A DNA stretch of 64,000 bases, from the NCBI RefSeq assembly GCF_008692785.1, contig NZ_VXJV01000004.1, forward strand, positions 1 to 64,000. Reading direction: 5' to 3'. The translations under genes were made by a program, and so were the position numbers. This stretch comes from Salmonella enterica subsp. diarizonae (GTDB lineage: Bacteria > Pseudomonadota > Gammaproteobacteria > Enterobacterales > Enterobacteriaceae). Below are positions 1-8,761 of the stretch, piece by piece (positions within the stretch are counted from its first letter, which is position 1; every line of letters starts with the position of its first letter). The notes below the pieces were generated by a model. It made no database searches, was not told where the DNA came from, and saw only the letters and a program-made list of their open reading frames with translations.

Positions 1-23
1 GTCTGATAAATTGTTAAAGAGCA
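1..23 (-). promoter_or_regulatory. rRNA operon leader with boxA antitermination site
   Basis: Read on the minus strand, this is the conserved start of an rrn leader: boxA TGCTCTTTAACA at 12-23 followed by ATTTATCAGAC. In enterobacteria boxA recruits the Nus antitermination complex so that RNA polymerase escapes Rho on untranslated rRNA. The 16S gene itself lies beyond the left edge. By gene order next to gmhB this should be rrnH. Confidence 0.93.
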
Positions 24-63
24 GGTGCGACGCGGCTTTCAGCTCACCGTCGCGAGGTGGCGT

Positions 64-91
64 ATATTACGCTTTCCTCTTTCAGAGTCAA
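64..91 (-). promoter_or_regulatory. rRNA operon promoter P2
   Basis: On the minus strand there is a -35 TTGACT (86-91), a 16-base spacer and a -10 TAATAT (64-69). It lies between P1 and boxA, as P2 does in every enterobacterial rrn operon. In the family P2 gives the lower, less regulated part of rRNA transcription. Confidence 0.92.
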
Positions 92-172
92 CCCTGAATG
101 TCAGGATTTTTCTCTTCAACCGACCGGTTGTTTGTGTGAAGTGATTCACATCCGCCGTGTCGATGGAGGCGC

Positions 173-223
173 ATTATAGGGAGTCGATTCAGGAAGACAA
201 GCGGAAAAATGCATTTTTGTTTT
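173..223 (-). promoter_or_regulatory. rRNA operon promoter P1 with UP element
   Basis: On the minus strand there is a -35 TTGTCT (195-200), a 16-base spacer and a perfect -10 TATAAT (173-178), followed by a GC-rich discriminator typical of stringent control. Upstream of the -35 (about 201-223) is an A/T-rich block with runs of A and T that fits an UP element for the alpha-subunit C-terminal domain. Fis sites are expected further upstream, overlapping the end of gmhB, but I cannot define them by eye. Confidence 0.92.
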
Positions 224-249
224 AACCGCTCATCTTTTATCCATAACGC

Positions 250-816
250 TTATTTTTGCTGCTTTTTTATCGCCGATGGCAGGTCGGCAAGGCTGTTTAA
301 CACCCAGTCCGCCGCGTTTTCTGCTTCTGCCGTGATCGGTTTGCCCGTACGCACCAGCACTTTTGTCCCGACATTTGCCGCCGCAGCCGCCTGCATATCT
401 TCCAGCTTGTCTCCCACCATATAAGAAGCCGCCATATCGATATGCAGGAAATCACGCGCCGAGATAAGCATTCCTGGATGCGGCTTGCGGCAATCACATA
501 CCTGGCGGAACTCTTCTATACTGCCCTGCGGATGGTGAGGACAATAATAGATGCCGTCCAAATCGACATCGCGATCCGCCAACGACCAGTCCATCCATTC
601 GGTTAAGGTTTCAAACTGCGCCTCAGTGAATTTGCCGCGCGCGATTCCGGACTGGTTCGTCACTACCACAAGCGCATAGCCCATTTTTTTTAGCTCGCGC
701 ATCGCGTCAATAACACCATCTATAAACTCAAACGCATCGATTTCATGTACGTAGCCGTGATCCACATTAATAGTGCCGTCACGGTCGAGAAAAATTGCGG
801 GTACAGACTTTGCCAC
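250..816 (-). CDS. gmhB: D-glycero-beta-D-manno-heptose 1,7-bisphosphate 7-phosphatase
   Basis: HAD-superfamily phosphatase of the ADP-heptose branch of LPS inner-core synthesis; it removes the 7-phosphate from heptose bisphosphate in the cytoplasm. The nucleophile motif FLDRDGTIN holds Asp11 and Asp13, and TNQSGIARG is the second HAD motif. A Cys/His cluster (CPHHP, then CDCRKPHPG) is the zinc-binding loop of this family. The start is GTG, giving the conserved N-terminus MAKSVPAIF; no in-frame ATG suits. At 188 residues it ends about three residues earlier than the E. coli protein as I remember it. It lies upstream of, and co-oriented with, the rRNA promoters, and I see no strong terminator between them. 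Confidence 0.96.
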   Translation of the reverse strand: MAKSVPAIFLDRDGTINVDHGYVHEIDAFEFIDGVIDAMRELKKMGYALVVVTNQSGIARGKFTEAQFETLTEWMDWSLADRDVDLDGIYYCPHHPQGSIEEFRQVCDCRKPHPGMLISARDFLHIDMAASYMVGDKLEDMQAAAAANVGTKVLVRTGKPITAEAENAADWVLNSLADLPSAIKKQQK

Positions 817-899
817 CTTTTATAGCTCCTGAGTAAAGCAAGTGACGCTAGTATCGCATGTTTCAGCAGGCAAGAAAGTGCTCATCGTATAAAGCCTGA

Positions 900-930
900 T
901 TGATTTAGACGTCTGGATGCCTTAACATCC
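900..930 (+). promoter_or_regulatory. metNIQ promoter overlapped by MetJ boxes
   Basis: A plausible sigma-70 promoter, TTGATT (900-905), 17 bases, TAACAT (923-928), is covered by tandem 8-base met boxes: a perfect AGACGTCT at 907-914, then GGATGCCT (915-922) and TAACATCC (923-930) as weaker copies. MetJ with S-adenosylmethionine binds such arrays cooperatively and represses. A single promoter covered by the boxes explains methionine repression of the importer downstream. Confidence 0.85.
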
Positions 931-1005
931 ATTCTGTTGACGGCGTTGACCGTATTAGGCAGACGAAAATGCCTCCGCTAATTTCATTACGATAATAAAG
1001 AATCA

Positions 1006-2037
1006 ATGATTAAACTTTCGAATATTACCAAAGTGTTCCATCAAGGGACTCGCACCATTCAGGCGCTGAACAATGTCAGCCTGCATGTCCCTGCCGGACA
1101 AATTTACGGCGTCATCGGCGCATCCGGCGCCGGTAAAAGTACGCTCATTCGCTGCGTAAACTTACTTGAGCGTCCCACTGAAGGAAGCGTAATGGTGGGC
1201 GGCCAGGAACTGACCACCCTTTCTGAAGCGGAACTCACCAAAGCCCGTCGCCAGATTGGCATGATTTTTCAGCACTTTAATCTGCTGGCCTCACGAACCG
1301 TGTTTGGCAACGTCGCGCTGCCGCTGGAACTGGATAACACACCAAAGGAAGAGATCAAACGCCGTGTAACAGAACTGCTGGATTTAGTCGGTCTTGGCGA
1401 CAAGCACGACAGCTATCCGGCAAATCTTTCCGGCGGTCAGAAACAGCGTGTCGCGATTGCCCGCGCGTTAGCCAGTAATCCAAAAGTGTTGCTGTGCGAT
1501 GAAGCCACCAGCGCGCTTGATCCCGCGACCACCCGTTCGATTCTGGAATTGCTGAAAGATATCAACCGTCGCCTGGGGTTGACGATTCTGCTTATCACTC
1601 ATGAAATGGATGTCGTGAAACGTATCTGCGACTGCGTTGCCGTCATCAGTAATGGCGAGCTTATTGAGCAGGATACGGTCAGCGAAGTCTTCTCGCATCC
1701 TAAAACGCCGCTGGCACAGAAGTTTATTCAGTCCACTCTGCACCTGGACATTCCAGAGGATTACCAGGCGCGCTTGAAAGCGTCGCCGGAAACTGACAGC
1801 GTGCCGATGCTGCGCATGGAATTCACCGGGCAGTCTGTTGACGCCCCGTTGCTTTCCGAAACCGCGCGACGTTTCAACGTGAACAATAATATTATCAGCG
1901 CGCAGATGGATTACGCCGGCGGTGTGAAGTTCGGCATTATGCTAACGGAAATGCACGGCACACAAGAAGAAACGCAAGCCGCAATTGCCTGGCTGCAGGA
2001 TCACCATGTGAAAGTAGAGGTACTGGGTTATGTCTGA
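1006..2037 (+). CDS. metN: Methionine ABC importer, ATP-binding subunit
   Basis: ATPase of the MetNIQ importer, which takes up L- and D-methionine. Walker [10 protein letters not shown] is at residues 38-46, the ABC signature LSGGQKQR follows, then Walker B with [12 protein letters not shown]. The last 100 or so residues form the regulatory C2/NIL domain that binds methionine and shuts the transporter when the cell pool is full. 343 residues is the family length. The ATG at 1006 has only a weak ribosome-binding site. The end overlaps metI by 8 bases, which points to translational coupling. Confidence 0.98.
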   Translation: MIKLSNITKVFHQGTRTIQALNNVSLHVPAGQIYGVIGASGAGKSTLIRCVNLLERPTEGSVMVGGQELTTLSEAELTKARRQIGMIFQHFNLLASRTVFGNVALPLELDNTPKEEIKRRVTELLDLVGLGDKHDSYPANLSGGQKQRVAIARALASNPKVLLCDEATSALDPATTRSILELLKDINRRLGLTILLITHEMDVVKRICDCVAVISNGELIEQDTVSEVFSHPKTPLAQKFIQSTLHLDIPEDYQARLKASPETDSVPMLRMEFTGQSVDAPLLSETARRFNVNNNIISAQMDYAGGVKFGIMLTEMHGTQEETQAAIAWLQDHHVKVEVLGYV

Positions 2038-2683
2038 GGCAATGATGTGGTTACTGGTGCGTGGCGTCTGGGAAACGCTGGCGATGACCTTTGTCTCCGG
2101 TTTCTTCGGTTTTGTGATTGGCCTGCCGGTCGGCGTATTGCTGTATGTTACGCGCCCGGGGCAGATTATGGAGAACGCCAGGCTGTATCGCGCCCTTTCT
2201 GCGGTGGTCAATATTTTCCGCTCGATTCCCTTTATCATCCTGCTGGTGTGGATGATTCCTTTTACCCGAATCATTGTCGGCACCTCTATCGGTTTGCAGG
2301 CCGCGATTGTACCGCTGACCGTCGGCGCCGCGCCTTTTATCGCCCGTATGGTGGAAAATGCGCTGTTAGAGATTCCTGCCGGGCTGATTGAAGCCTCGCG
2401 AGCGATGGGCGCCACGCCGCTGCAAATTGTACGTAAAATCCTTTTACCGGAAGCGCTGCCTGGTCTGGTGAATGCGGCAACCATTACACTGATCACCCTG
2501 GTCGGTTACTCCGCAATGGGCGGCGCAGTCGGCGCAGGCGGCCTCGGTCAAATCGGCTATCAGTACGGTTATATTGGATACAATGCTACCGTGATGAATA
2601 CGGTGCTGGTATTACTCGTCGTTCTGGTTTATTTAATTCAGTTATCCGGCGATCGCATCGTCAGGGCTGTCACGCATAAATAA
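2030..2683 (+). CDS. metI: Methionine ABC importer, permease subunit
   Basis: Inner-membrane permease of MetNIQ, 217 residues, with about five hydrophobic segments. The EAA coupling loop ([20 protein letters not shown], in the second half) contacts the MetN ATPase. It starts inside the end of metN and is followed after 38 bases by metQ, so the three genes form one operon in the order ATPase, permease, binding protein. Confidence 0.98.
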   Translation: MSEAMMWLLVRGVWETLAMTFVSGFFGFVIGLPVGVLLYVTRPGQIMENARLYRALSAVVNIFRSIPFIILLVWMIPFTRIIVGTSIGLQAAIVPLTVGAAPFIARMVENALLEIPAGLIEASRAMGATPLQIVRKILLPEALPGLVNAATITLITLVGYSAMGGAVGAGGLGQIGYQYGYIGYNATVMNTVLVLLVVLVYLIQLSGDRIVRAVTHK

Positions 2684-2721
2684 CGTTAAACACAACACAA
2701 ATACTCATTAAGGAAATAAGC

Positions 2722-3537
2722 ATGGCGTTCAAATTCAAAACCTTTGCGGCAGTGGGTGCTCTGATTGGTTCTCTGGCACTTGCGGGTTGCGGTCAGGATG
2801 AAAAAGATCCGAATCATATTAAAGTCGGCGTAATCGTTGGCGCAGAGCAGCAAGTTGCCGAAGTGGCGCAGAAAGTCGCGAAAGAAAAATACGGTCTGGA
2901 CGTGGAATTGGTGACCTTTAATGATTATGTTCTGCCTAATGAAGCGCTGAGCAAAGGCGATATCGATGCCAACGCCTTCCAGCACAAACCGTATCTGGAT
3001 CAGCAAATCAAAGATCGCGGCTACAAACTGGTTTCTGTTGGTAAGACTTTTGTCTATCCCATTGCAGGATATTCCAAAAAAATCAAATCGCTGGATGAGC
3101 TCCAGGACGGTTCCCAGGTCGCTGTGCCTAACGACCCGACCAACCTTGGTCGCTCCCTGCTGCTGCTGCAAAAAGTGGGGCTGATTAAACTGAAAGACGG
3201 CGTCGGTCTGCTTCCTACCTCGCTGGATATTGTGGAAAATCCGAAAAATCTGAAAATTGTTGAGCTGGAAGCGCCGCAGTTGCCGCGTTCGCTGGATGAC
3301 GCGCAGATCGCGTTAGCGGTCATCAATACGACATACGCCAGCCAGATTGGCCTGACGCCAGCGAAAGACGGTATCTTCGTTGAAGATAAAGATTCTCCGT
3401 ACGTTAACCTGATCGTGACGCGTGAAGACAATAAAGACGCCGAGAATGTGAAAAAATTCGTTCAGGCTTACCAGTCTGATGAAGTATACGAAGCCGCAAA
3501 TAAAGTTTTTAATGGTGGAGCGGTGAAAGGCTGGTAA
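2722..3537 (+). CDS. metQ: Methionine-binding lipoprotein
   Basis: Substrate-binding protein of the methionine importer. It has a lipoprotein signal peptide with lipobox LAGC (Cys23), so the mature protein is lipid-anchored at the outer face of the inner membrane. The rest matches the NlpA/MetQ family (271 residues), with the conserved KVGVIVG opening and the DANAFQHKPYL substrate-site region. A good ribosome-binding site (AAGGAAATAAGC) precedes the ATG. A stem-loop after the gene closes the operon. Confidence 0.98.
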   Translation: MAFKFKTFAAVGALIGSLALAGCGQDEKDPNHIKVGVIVGAEQQVAEVAQKVAKEKYGLDVELVTFNDYVLPNEALSKGDIDANAFQHKPYLDQQIKDRGYKLVSVGKTFVYPIAGYSKKIKSLDELQDGSQVAVPNDPTNLGRSLLLLQKVGLIKLKDGVGLLPTSLDIVENPKNLKIVELEAPQLPRSLDDAQIALAVINTTYASQIGLTPAKDGIFVEDKDSPYVNLIVTREDNKDAENVKKFVQAYQSDEVYEAANKVFNGGAVKGW

Positions 3538-3572
3538 GTTTTAGGCTGATTCCACAATCTGTAATATTATTC

Positions 3573-3600
3573 AGGACGGGCTATTGCCCGTCTTGTCATT
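3573..3600 (+). terminator. Terminator of metNIQ
   Basis: Perfect 7-base stem GACGGGC / GCCCGTC (3575-3581 and 3586-3592) with a 4-base loop, followed by a moderately T-rich stretch. It sits 37 bases after metQ and before rcsF. Confidence 0.8.
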
Positions 3601-3655
3601 TATGCAAGCTCCTGATTCAATATCTGGCAATTAGAACATTCATTGAGGAAATATT

Positions 3656-4060
3656 ATGCGTGCTTTACCGATCTGTTTATTGGCACTCATGCTGGGCGGT
3701 TGTTCCATGCTAAGCAGATCCCCTGTTGAACCCGTTCAAAGCACCGCAACCCCGCCAAAAGCGGAGCCGGAGAAACCTAAAGCGCCGCGTGCCGCTCCCG
3801 TCAGGATTTACACCAATGCTGAAGACTTAGTCGGCAAACCTTTCCGCGATCTTGGCGAGGTTAGCGGCGAATCCTGTCAGGCGACAAATCAAGACTCTCC
3901 GCCTAACATTCCAACTGCACGCAAGCGTATGCAGATTAATGCATCTAAAATGAAAGCCAACGCCGTCCTGCTGCACAGCTGTGAAATTACCAGCGGCACG
4001 CCAGGCTGCTACCGTCAGGCGGTTTGTATCGGGTCTGCCCTGAATATTTCGGCGAAATGA
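3656..4060 (+). CDS. rcsF: Outer-membrane stress-sensing lipoprotein of the Rcs phosphorelay
   Basis: RcsF senses envelope damage and activates the Rcs phosphorelay by relieving IgaA. Lipobox LGGC places the lipidated Cys at residue 16. A proline/lysine-rich linker (about residues 24-50) follows, the part known to thread through OMP barrels. The globular domain has four cysteines (GESCQA, LHSCEI, PGCYRQAVC) that form two non-consecutive disulfides in the family. Full length at 134 residues. The stop overlaps the ATG of trmO in an ATGA junction. BamA, which loads RcsF onto OMPs, is encoded about 20 kb away in this window. Confidence 0.98.
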   Translation: MRALPICLLALMLGGCSMLSRSPVEPVQSTATPPKAEPEKPKAPRAAPVRIYTNAEDLVGKPFRDLGEVSGESCQATNQDSPPNIPTARKRMQINASKMKANAVLLHSCEITSGTPGCYRQAVCIGSALNISAK

Positions 4061-4764
4061 GCAGCTTTCAGTTTGAACAAATCGGCGTTATTCGCTCCCC
4101 CTATAAAGAAAAATTCGCCGTTCCGCGCCAGCCCGGTCTGGTCAAAAGCGCCTGCGGCGAACTGCATCTGATAGCGCCTTACAACCAGGCCGATGCCGTT
4201 CGCGGACTGGAAGCCTTCAGCCATTTGTGGGTGCTTTTCGTTTTTCATCAGACGATGGACGGCGGCTGGCGGCCAACAGTTCGTCCGCCCCGTCTTGGCG
4301 GTAACGCCAGAATGGGCGTTTTTGCCACGCGCTCCACGTTCCGCCCCAATCCGATTGGCATGTCGCTCGTTGCGCTAAAAGGTATCGAGTGCCGGAAAGA
4401 GAGCGTAATTCTGAAATTAGACAGCCTGGATCTGGTGGATGGCACGCCGGTGGTGGATATCAAACCGTATTTACCGTTTGCCGAAGCCTTACCGGACGCC
4501 GTCGCCAGCTATGCGCAACAGGCGCCGATGGCTGAAATGCCCGTGAGTTTTACCGCTGAGGTGGTTCAACAGCTCACGACGCTGGAAAGCCGTTATCCGC
4601 AGCTACGGACGTTTATTTGCGATGTGCTGGCGCAAGATCCTCGCCCGGCTTATCGTAAGGGTGAAGAAACGGGCAAAACCTATGCTGTCTGGCTGCATGA
4701 TTTTAACGTGCGCTGGCGTGTGGTTGACACTGGATTTGAAGTGTTTGCGCTGGAACCACGGTAA
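4057..4764 (+). CDS. trmO: tRNA (N6-threonylcarbamoyladenosine37-N6)-methyltransferase
   Basis: Class VIII SAM-dependent methyltransferase (older name YaeB/TsaA) that methylates t6A37 to m6t6A in tRNA reading ACC threonine codons. The start is the ATG overlapping the rcsF stop; it gives the family N-terminus MSSFQFEQIGVIRSP and 235 residues. An in-frame codon 33 bases upstream lies inside rcsF and is unlikely. The family's conserved RSTFRPNPIGMS segment is present. Confidence 0.96.
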   Translation: MSSFQFEQIGVIRSPYKEKFAVPRQPGLVKSACGELHLIAPYNQADAVRGLEAFSHLWVLFVFHQTMDGGWRPTVRPPRLGGNARMGVFATRSTFRPNPIGMSLVALKGIECRKESVILKLDSLDLVDGTPVVDIKPYLPFAEALPDAVASYAQQAPMAEMPVSFTAEVVQQLTTLESRYPQLRTFICDVLAQDPRPAYRKGEETGKTYAVWLHDFNVRWRVVDTGFEVFALEPR

Positions 4765-4781
4765 TTTCACGCCCTTCTCTT

Positions 4782-4808
4782 TTGACATCCCTTGCACACT
4801 GGTAAACT
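4782..4808 (+). promoter_or_regulatory. Candidate proS promoter
   Basis: A perfect -35 hexamer TTGACA (4782-4787) is followed after 15 bases by TAAACT (4803-4808). The spacer is short, so the true -10 may be a base or two off, but it is the only good match ahead of proS. Confidence 0.5.
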
Positions 4809-4826
4809 AAATCACTTTTTTTGTAT

Positions 4827-4845
4827 CAGGCTCACATTGAGCCTG
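4827..4845 (+). other. Hairpin in the proS leader
   Basis: Perfect 7-base inverted repeat CAGGCTC / GAGCCTG with a 5-base loop, between the candidate promoter and the start codon. No T-run follows, so it is not a simple terminator. It could affect leader stability or translation; function unknown. Confidence 0.5.
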
Positions 4846-4874
4846 TTCGATCGTTCAACTGGAACCGTAACAAC

Positions 4875-6593
4875 ATGCGTACTAGCCAATACCTGCTCTC
4901 CACTCTGAAGGAGACACCTGCCGATGCCGAGGTTATCAGCCACCAGCTGATGCTGCGCGCCGGGATGATCCGCAAGCTCGCCTCCGGGTTATATACCTGG
5001 CTGCCGACTGGTCTGCGCGTCCTGAAAAAAGTCGAAAACATCGTGCGTGAAGAGATGAACAACGCCGGTGCTATCGAGGTGTCGATGCCAGTCGTTCAGC
5101 CAGCCGACCTGTGGCAAGAGAGTGGTCGTTGGGAACAGTACGGTCCGGAACTGCTGCGTTTTGTCGACCGTGGCGAGCGTCCGTTCGTACTCGGCCCGAC
5201 CCACGAAGAAGTTATCACCGATCTGGTGCGTAATGAACTCAGCTCTTATAAGCAATTGCCGCTGAACTTCTTCCAAATCCAGACCAAATTCCGTGATGAA
5301 GTGCGTCCGCGCTTTGGCGTGATGCGTTCGCGCGAATTCCTGATGAAAGATGCTTATTCTTTCCACACCTCTCAGGAATCGTTGCAGGAAACCTATGACG
5401 CCATGTACGCCGCGTATAGCCGTATCTTCAGCCGTATGGGGCTGGATTTCCGCGCGGTACAGGCCGATACCGGTTCTATCGGCGGCAACGCCTCACATGA
5501 GTTCCAGGTGCTGGCGCAAAGCGGCGAAGACGATATCGTTTTCTCTGATGTTTCTGATTACGCGGCTAACATCGAACTGGCAGAAGCTATCGCGCCGCAA
5601 GCGCCGCGCGCAGCGGCGACGCAGGAAATGACTCTGGTCGATACGCCAAACGCCAAAACCATCGCGGAGCTGGTGGAACAGTTCAACCTGCCAATTGAAA
5701 AAACGGTAAAAACACTGCTGGTTAAAGCGGTGAAAGACAGCAAGTCTCCGCTGGTGGCTCTGCTGGTTCGCGGCGATCATGAACTGAATGAAGTTAAAGC
5801 GGAAAAACTGCCGCACGTTGCCAGCCCGCTCACCTTCGCTACCGAAGAAGAGATTCGCGCCGTGATTAACGCCGGTCCGGGCTCCCTCGGCCCGGTCAAT
5901 ATGCCGATTCCGGTCATCATCGATCGTACCGTTGCCGCCATGAGCGATTTCGCCGCTGGCGCTAACATCGACGGTAAACACTACTTTGGCATTAACTGGG
6001 ATCGTGATGTGGCGACGCCTATTGTTGCCGACATCCGTAACGTAGTCGCCGGCGATCCGAGTCCGGATGGTCAGGGAACGTTGCTTATCAAACGCGGTAT
6101 CGAAGTGGGGCACATCTTCCAGTTGGGTACCAAGTATTCAGAAGCGCTGAAAGCCTCCGTTCAGGGTGAAGATGGTCGTAACCAGACTTTGACAATGGGC
6201 TGCTACGGTATTGGTGTAACACGCGTCGTTGCCGCGGCTATCGAGCAGAACTTTGACGAGCGCGGCATTGTATGGCCTGACGCCATTGCGCCTTTCCAGG
6301 TCGCTATTCTGCCGATGAATATGCACAAATCCTTCCGTGTGCAGGAGCTGGCGGAAAAGCTGTACAGCGAATTGCGCGCGCAGGGCATTGAAGTGCTGAT
6401 GGACGACCGTAAAGAGCGCCCGGGCGTGATGTTTGCCGATATGGAACTGATTGGTATTCCACATACTATCGTGATTGGCGATCGTAACCTGGATAACGAC
6501 GATATTGAGTATAAATACCGTCGTAGCGGTGAAAAATCGCTGATTAAAACCGGCGATATCGTTGACTATCTGGTCAAGGTCATTAAAGGCTAA
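4875..6593 (+). CDS. proS: Prolyl-tRNA synthetase
   Basis: Class II aminoacyl-tRNA synthetase that charges tRNA-Pro in the cytoplasm. The start [13 protein letters not shown] gives 572 residues, the length of the bacterial-type enzyme; an open frame extends 18 codons upstream through the leader hairpin but lacks family similarity. Motif 2 lies around [21 protein letters not shown] large YbaK-like editing domain (about residues 220-400), which removes Ala mischarged to tRNA-Pro, is inserted before motif 3. The anticodon-binding domain ends the protein. Confidence 0.98.
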   Translation: MRTSQYLLSTLKETPADAEVISHQLMLRAGMIRKLASGLYTWLPTGLRVLKKVENIVREEMNNAGAIEVSMPVVQPADLWQESGRWEQYGPELLRFVDRGERPFVLGPTHEEVITDLVRNELSSYKQLPLNFFQIQTKFRDEVRPRFGVMRSREFLMKDAYSFHTSQESLQETYDAMYAAYSRIFSRMGLDFRAVQADTGSIGGNASHEFQVLAQSGEDDIVFSDVSDYAANIELAEAIAPQAPRAAATQEMTLVDTPNAKTIAELVEQFNLPIEKTVKTLLVKAVKDSKSPLVALLVRGDHELNEVKAEKLPHVASPLTFATEEEIRAVINAGPGSLGPVNMPIPVIIDRTVAAMSDFAAGANIDGKHYFGINWDRDVATPIVADIRNVVAGDPSPDGQGTLLIKRGIEVGHIFQLGTKYSEALKASVQGEDGRNQTLTMGCYGIGVTRVVAAAIEQNFDERGIVWPDAIAPFQVAILPMNMHKSFRVQELAEKLYSELRAQGIEVLMDDRKERPGVMFADMELIGIPHTIVIGDRNLDNDDIEYKYRRSGEKSLIKTGDIVDYLVKVIKG

Positions 6594-6637
6594 ACGGCAT
6601 CTTGTTGGGATTGTCCGGCGCCATCCGGCAGATATGT

Positions 6638-6665
6638 AAAGGCCTCGCACCATGCGAGGCCTTTT
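6638..6665. terminator. Bidirectional terminator between proS and nlpE
   Basis: Strong stem GGCCTCGC / GCGAGGCC with a short loop, flanked by AAA on the left and TTTTATT on the right, so it can end both the rightward proS transcript and the leftward nlpE transcript. A single degenerate REP-like palindrome lies just to its left (about 6613-6630). Confidence 0.9.
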
Positions 6666-6666
6666 A

Positions 6667-7368
6667 TTAGTGAGTGCAATCTTTACCTGGCGCAAACTTC
6701 GCATTTTTATCGGCTATTAGCATTTTTACCGGCTCGCCCGTGTCCGGATTCGCGGCAAAAACAAAATGCCCTTCTACCGTCAGCAGCACCGGTTTTTCCG
6801 CTTCGCCTTTAGCCGCCAGATAGCCGCGCTCAAGCTGGGCGTTACTGGCGACAGGGAGCCGTTTTCCGGTCGCGCAATCGGTAAAGGTCGCCGCGTCGGC
6901 CATATATACATACATACCACGCAGCGGCATTGGCGTTACCGGCAGGCTGGCGGTAACAGGCTCAAGCGTATAATTAAGCGGCGAAGCCACCGGATTGCCT
7001 TCTCTGTCGAGCATCTCCAGCGCATCGCCTTTTGCGCGATAATACGATTTCTCGCCATTGCTGTCGGTTAACACCAGTTTATCCGCCGTCCGCGCCCAGG
7101 TACCGTATGACGCAAAAGAGGAAGGTTCTTCGCGAACGCCCTGATAGCGCTCGTTCATCACCCATGTGCCATCTTTTTCCAGAAACAGTGACGTTTCAAT
7201 ACCTTCACAATCCGCACAGGGCAGCACGCCGCGCCAGCTTTGCTGCATGGGTTTTAATTCCGCCGCCTGCGCAGGTTGCAGGGCGTCAACTTCCGCACGG
7301 TTATTACACCCTATCAAGGCAAATAGCGTGCAGGCTGCCGCTACTGACAATATTGCTGTTCTCACCAT
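6667..7368 (-). CDS. nlpE: Outer-membrane lipoprotein NlpE (CutF), Cpx-activating surface sensor
   Basis: Lipoprotein that activates the Cpx envelope-stress response when its sorting or disulfide formation fails, or on surface contact. The lipobox LIGC ends at Cys21. A CADC motif (Cys51 and Cys54 of the precursor) is the redox-sensing CXXC of the N-terminal domain; two more cysteines (TDCATG and the C-terminal KDCTH) match the known C-terminal disulfide. 233 residues, full length. It follows arfB on the same strand after 31 bases. Confidence 0.97.
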   Translation of the reverse strand: MVRTAILSVAAACTLFALIGCNNRAEVDALQPAQAAELKPMQQSWRGVLPCADCEGIETSLFLEKDGTWVMNERYQGVREEPSSFASYGTWARTADKLVLTDSNGEKSYYRAKGDALEMLDREGNPVASPLNYTLEPVTASLPVTPMPLRGMYVYMADAATFTDCATGKRLPVASNAQLERGYLAAKGEAEKPVLLTVEGHFVFAANPDTGEPVKMLIADKNAKFAPGKDCTH

Positions 7369-7399
7369 GAAATCCTTATGAAATTGCTATTCCTGCCCG

Positions 7400-7822
7400 T
7401 CAATCCAGTGGACGACGAACTTTACCGCGAAGCGCCTTTACAGAAGATTTTTGCGCCTTCGAGGACAAGCGGCGCTCTTTCGAGGCACGCGTCGGGCGAG
7501 TTGCGCGACGGCTTTTCTGCTCCGCGGTTAATTCTTTTATGACGGCAACCAGCCTGGCGATAGCCGCTTCCCGGTTGAGCTCCTGGCTCCGGTACTCCTG
7601 CGCCTTAATGATAATTACGCCATCATGGCTTATCAGATGGTGGCTGGCCGTCAGCAAACGCTGTTTATAATACTCTGGCAGGCCAGAGGCCCGAATGTCA
7701 AAGCGCAAATGAATCGCGCTAGAGGTCTTATTCACGTGCTGGCCACCCGCGCCCTGCGCGCGAATGGCTGTAATTTCCAGCTCATTATCGTCTATGGAGA
7801 CCGTCCGGGAGATGGCAATCAT
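7400..7822 (-). CDS. arfB: Alternative ribosome-rescue peptidyl-tRNA hydrolase
   Basis: YaeJ/ArfB enters the A site of ribosomes stalled on truncated mRNA and releases the nascent chain. The catalytic GGQ is at residues 26-28 within [13 protein letters not shown], the class I release-factor signature. The C-terminal 40 residues form a very basic tail ([16 protein letters not shown]) that probes the empty mRNA channel. No codon-recognition domain is present, as expected at 140 residues. Its ATG overlaps the yaeQ stop by 4 bases (ATGA). Confidence 0.97.
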   Translation of the reverse strand: MIAISRTVSIDDNELEITAIRAQGAGGQHVNKTSSAIHLRFDIRASGLPEYYKQRLLTASHHLISHDGVIIIKAQEYRSQELNREAAIARLVAVIKELTAEQKSRRATRPTRASKERRLSSKAQKSSVKALRGKVRRPLD

Positions 7823-8364
7823 GAGGGCTGTTGCCAGGTGGTAAGCTGTATTTCCAGATTATTCCGAGCATCAGAAAGCCAGATTGCGCCGTCCTGAATT
7901 GTCGCCTGTAGCGTCATGGTACGATCGGCAAATTCACTGAGCTGCGCCAGTTGTCCGTCATCCAGATACCAGACGGACAGGTTAGCGAACTGCGCACACT
8001 TGCTTTGATGCTGCTGCCACCAGATTTGCGCCGCCCGGGAGTTATAAGCAAAGAGCGCGACGTCGCCCGCTTGAGTACAGGCTTTCTTAATACGGCGCTC
8101 ATCCGGCAGCCCCAGCTCTATCCAGAGATCGATGCCCAGATGATCGTTGCGCAGCCAGGCCTCCGGCTCATCTTCCGCGCTAAGTCCGCGCGTAAACTGC
8201 AACCGCTCATCAGCATATTTTATCCATGCCAACAGGCGCAGCATCATACGCTCCTGCGTTTCAGAAGGGTGACGCGCCAGCGTCAATGCCGCATCCAGAA
8301 ACTGGTTGCGATCAAGGTCAGCCACATTGACGACGGCTTTATAAATTGTCGCTTTAAGCGCCAT
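7819..8364 (-). CDS. yaeQ: YaeQ family protein, PD-(D/E)XK-like fold
   Basis: A 181-residue conserved protein of unknown molecular role. Structures of the family show a restriction-endonuclease-like fold; candidate fold residues here are Asp79, Glu83 and the Lys pair at 93-94 ([18 protein letters not shown]). I recall a genetic report that yaeQ suppresses poor operon expression in rfaH mutants of E. coli and Salmonella, which would link it to transcript elongation. It is the first gene of yaeQ-arfB, translationally coupled to the rescue factor, and divergent from yaeP-rof. Nuclease activity is not shown by the sequence. Confidence 0.93.
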   Translation of the reverse strand: MALKATIYKAVVNVADLDRNQFLDAALTLARHPSETQERMMLRLLAWIKYADERLQFTRGLSAEDEPEAWLRNDHLGIDLWIELGLPDERRIKKACTQAGDVALFAYNSRAAQIWWQQHQSKCAQFANLSVWYLDDGQLAQLSEFADRTMTLQATIQDGAIWLSDARNNLEIQLTTWQQPS

Positions 8365-8473
8365 GAGAAACTCCTTTCGAATCAGGCATCCATTGTAGCG
8401 AAAACCGCGCTAAAAGGCTGTTAACGAATCTTTTACTCACTCGCGTCAGGCGCTGATATTGCGTAAATGAGTA

Positions 8474-8556
8474 TGGTATAGTCACCTTGCTAAACAGGAT
8501 TTAACTTCGTAGGCTTAGACTTGCATCCACGGTTAAGTCAGAATGCTGACAGGAGG
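8474..8556 (+). promoter_or_regulatory. yaeP-rof promoter and structured ribosome-binding region
   Basis: An extended -10, TGGTATAGT (8474-8482), lacks a good -35. Downstream, a 5-base stem-loop GTCAG/CTGAC (8537-8550) directly abuts a perfect AGGAGG (8551-8556), four bases before the GTG start of yaeP. The hairpin next to the ribosome-binding site could modulate initiation. Confidence 0.6.
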
Positions 8557-8560
8557 GCGT

Positions 8561-8761
8561 GTGGAAAAATATTGTGAGTTAGTACGCAAGCGGTATGCGG
8601 AAATCGCCAGCGGAGACTTAGGGTATGTCCCGGATGCGCTGGGTTGTGTATTGAAAGTGCTTAATGAAGTGGCGGCAGATAGCGCCCTTTCAGAGTCGGT
8701 CAGGGAAAAGGCAGCTTATGCTGCCGCGAACTTACTGGTGAGCGATTATGTCAATGAATGA
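8561..8761 (+). CDS. yaeP: Small conserved protein YaeP
   Basis: A 66-residue cytoplasmic protein of unknown function (UPF0253). The GTG at 8561 is chosen because a perfect AGGAGG precedes it and the product then starts [15 protein letters not shown], as in the E. coli protein; the ATG at 8543 has no ribosome-binding site. The sequence is charged and helical with no signal peptide. It overlaps rof by 8 bases, so the two are probably translated together. The constant pairing with rof suggests a linked role, which is inference. Confidence 0.93.

Noticed and set aside
5493-6113. 206-codon open frame opposite proS
   Set aside because: An antisense shadow of the editing domain of proS with no independent support.
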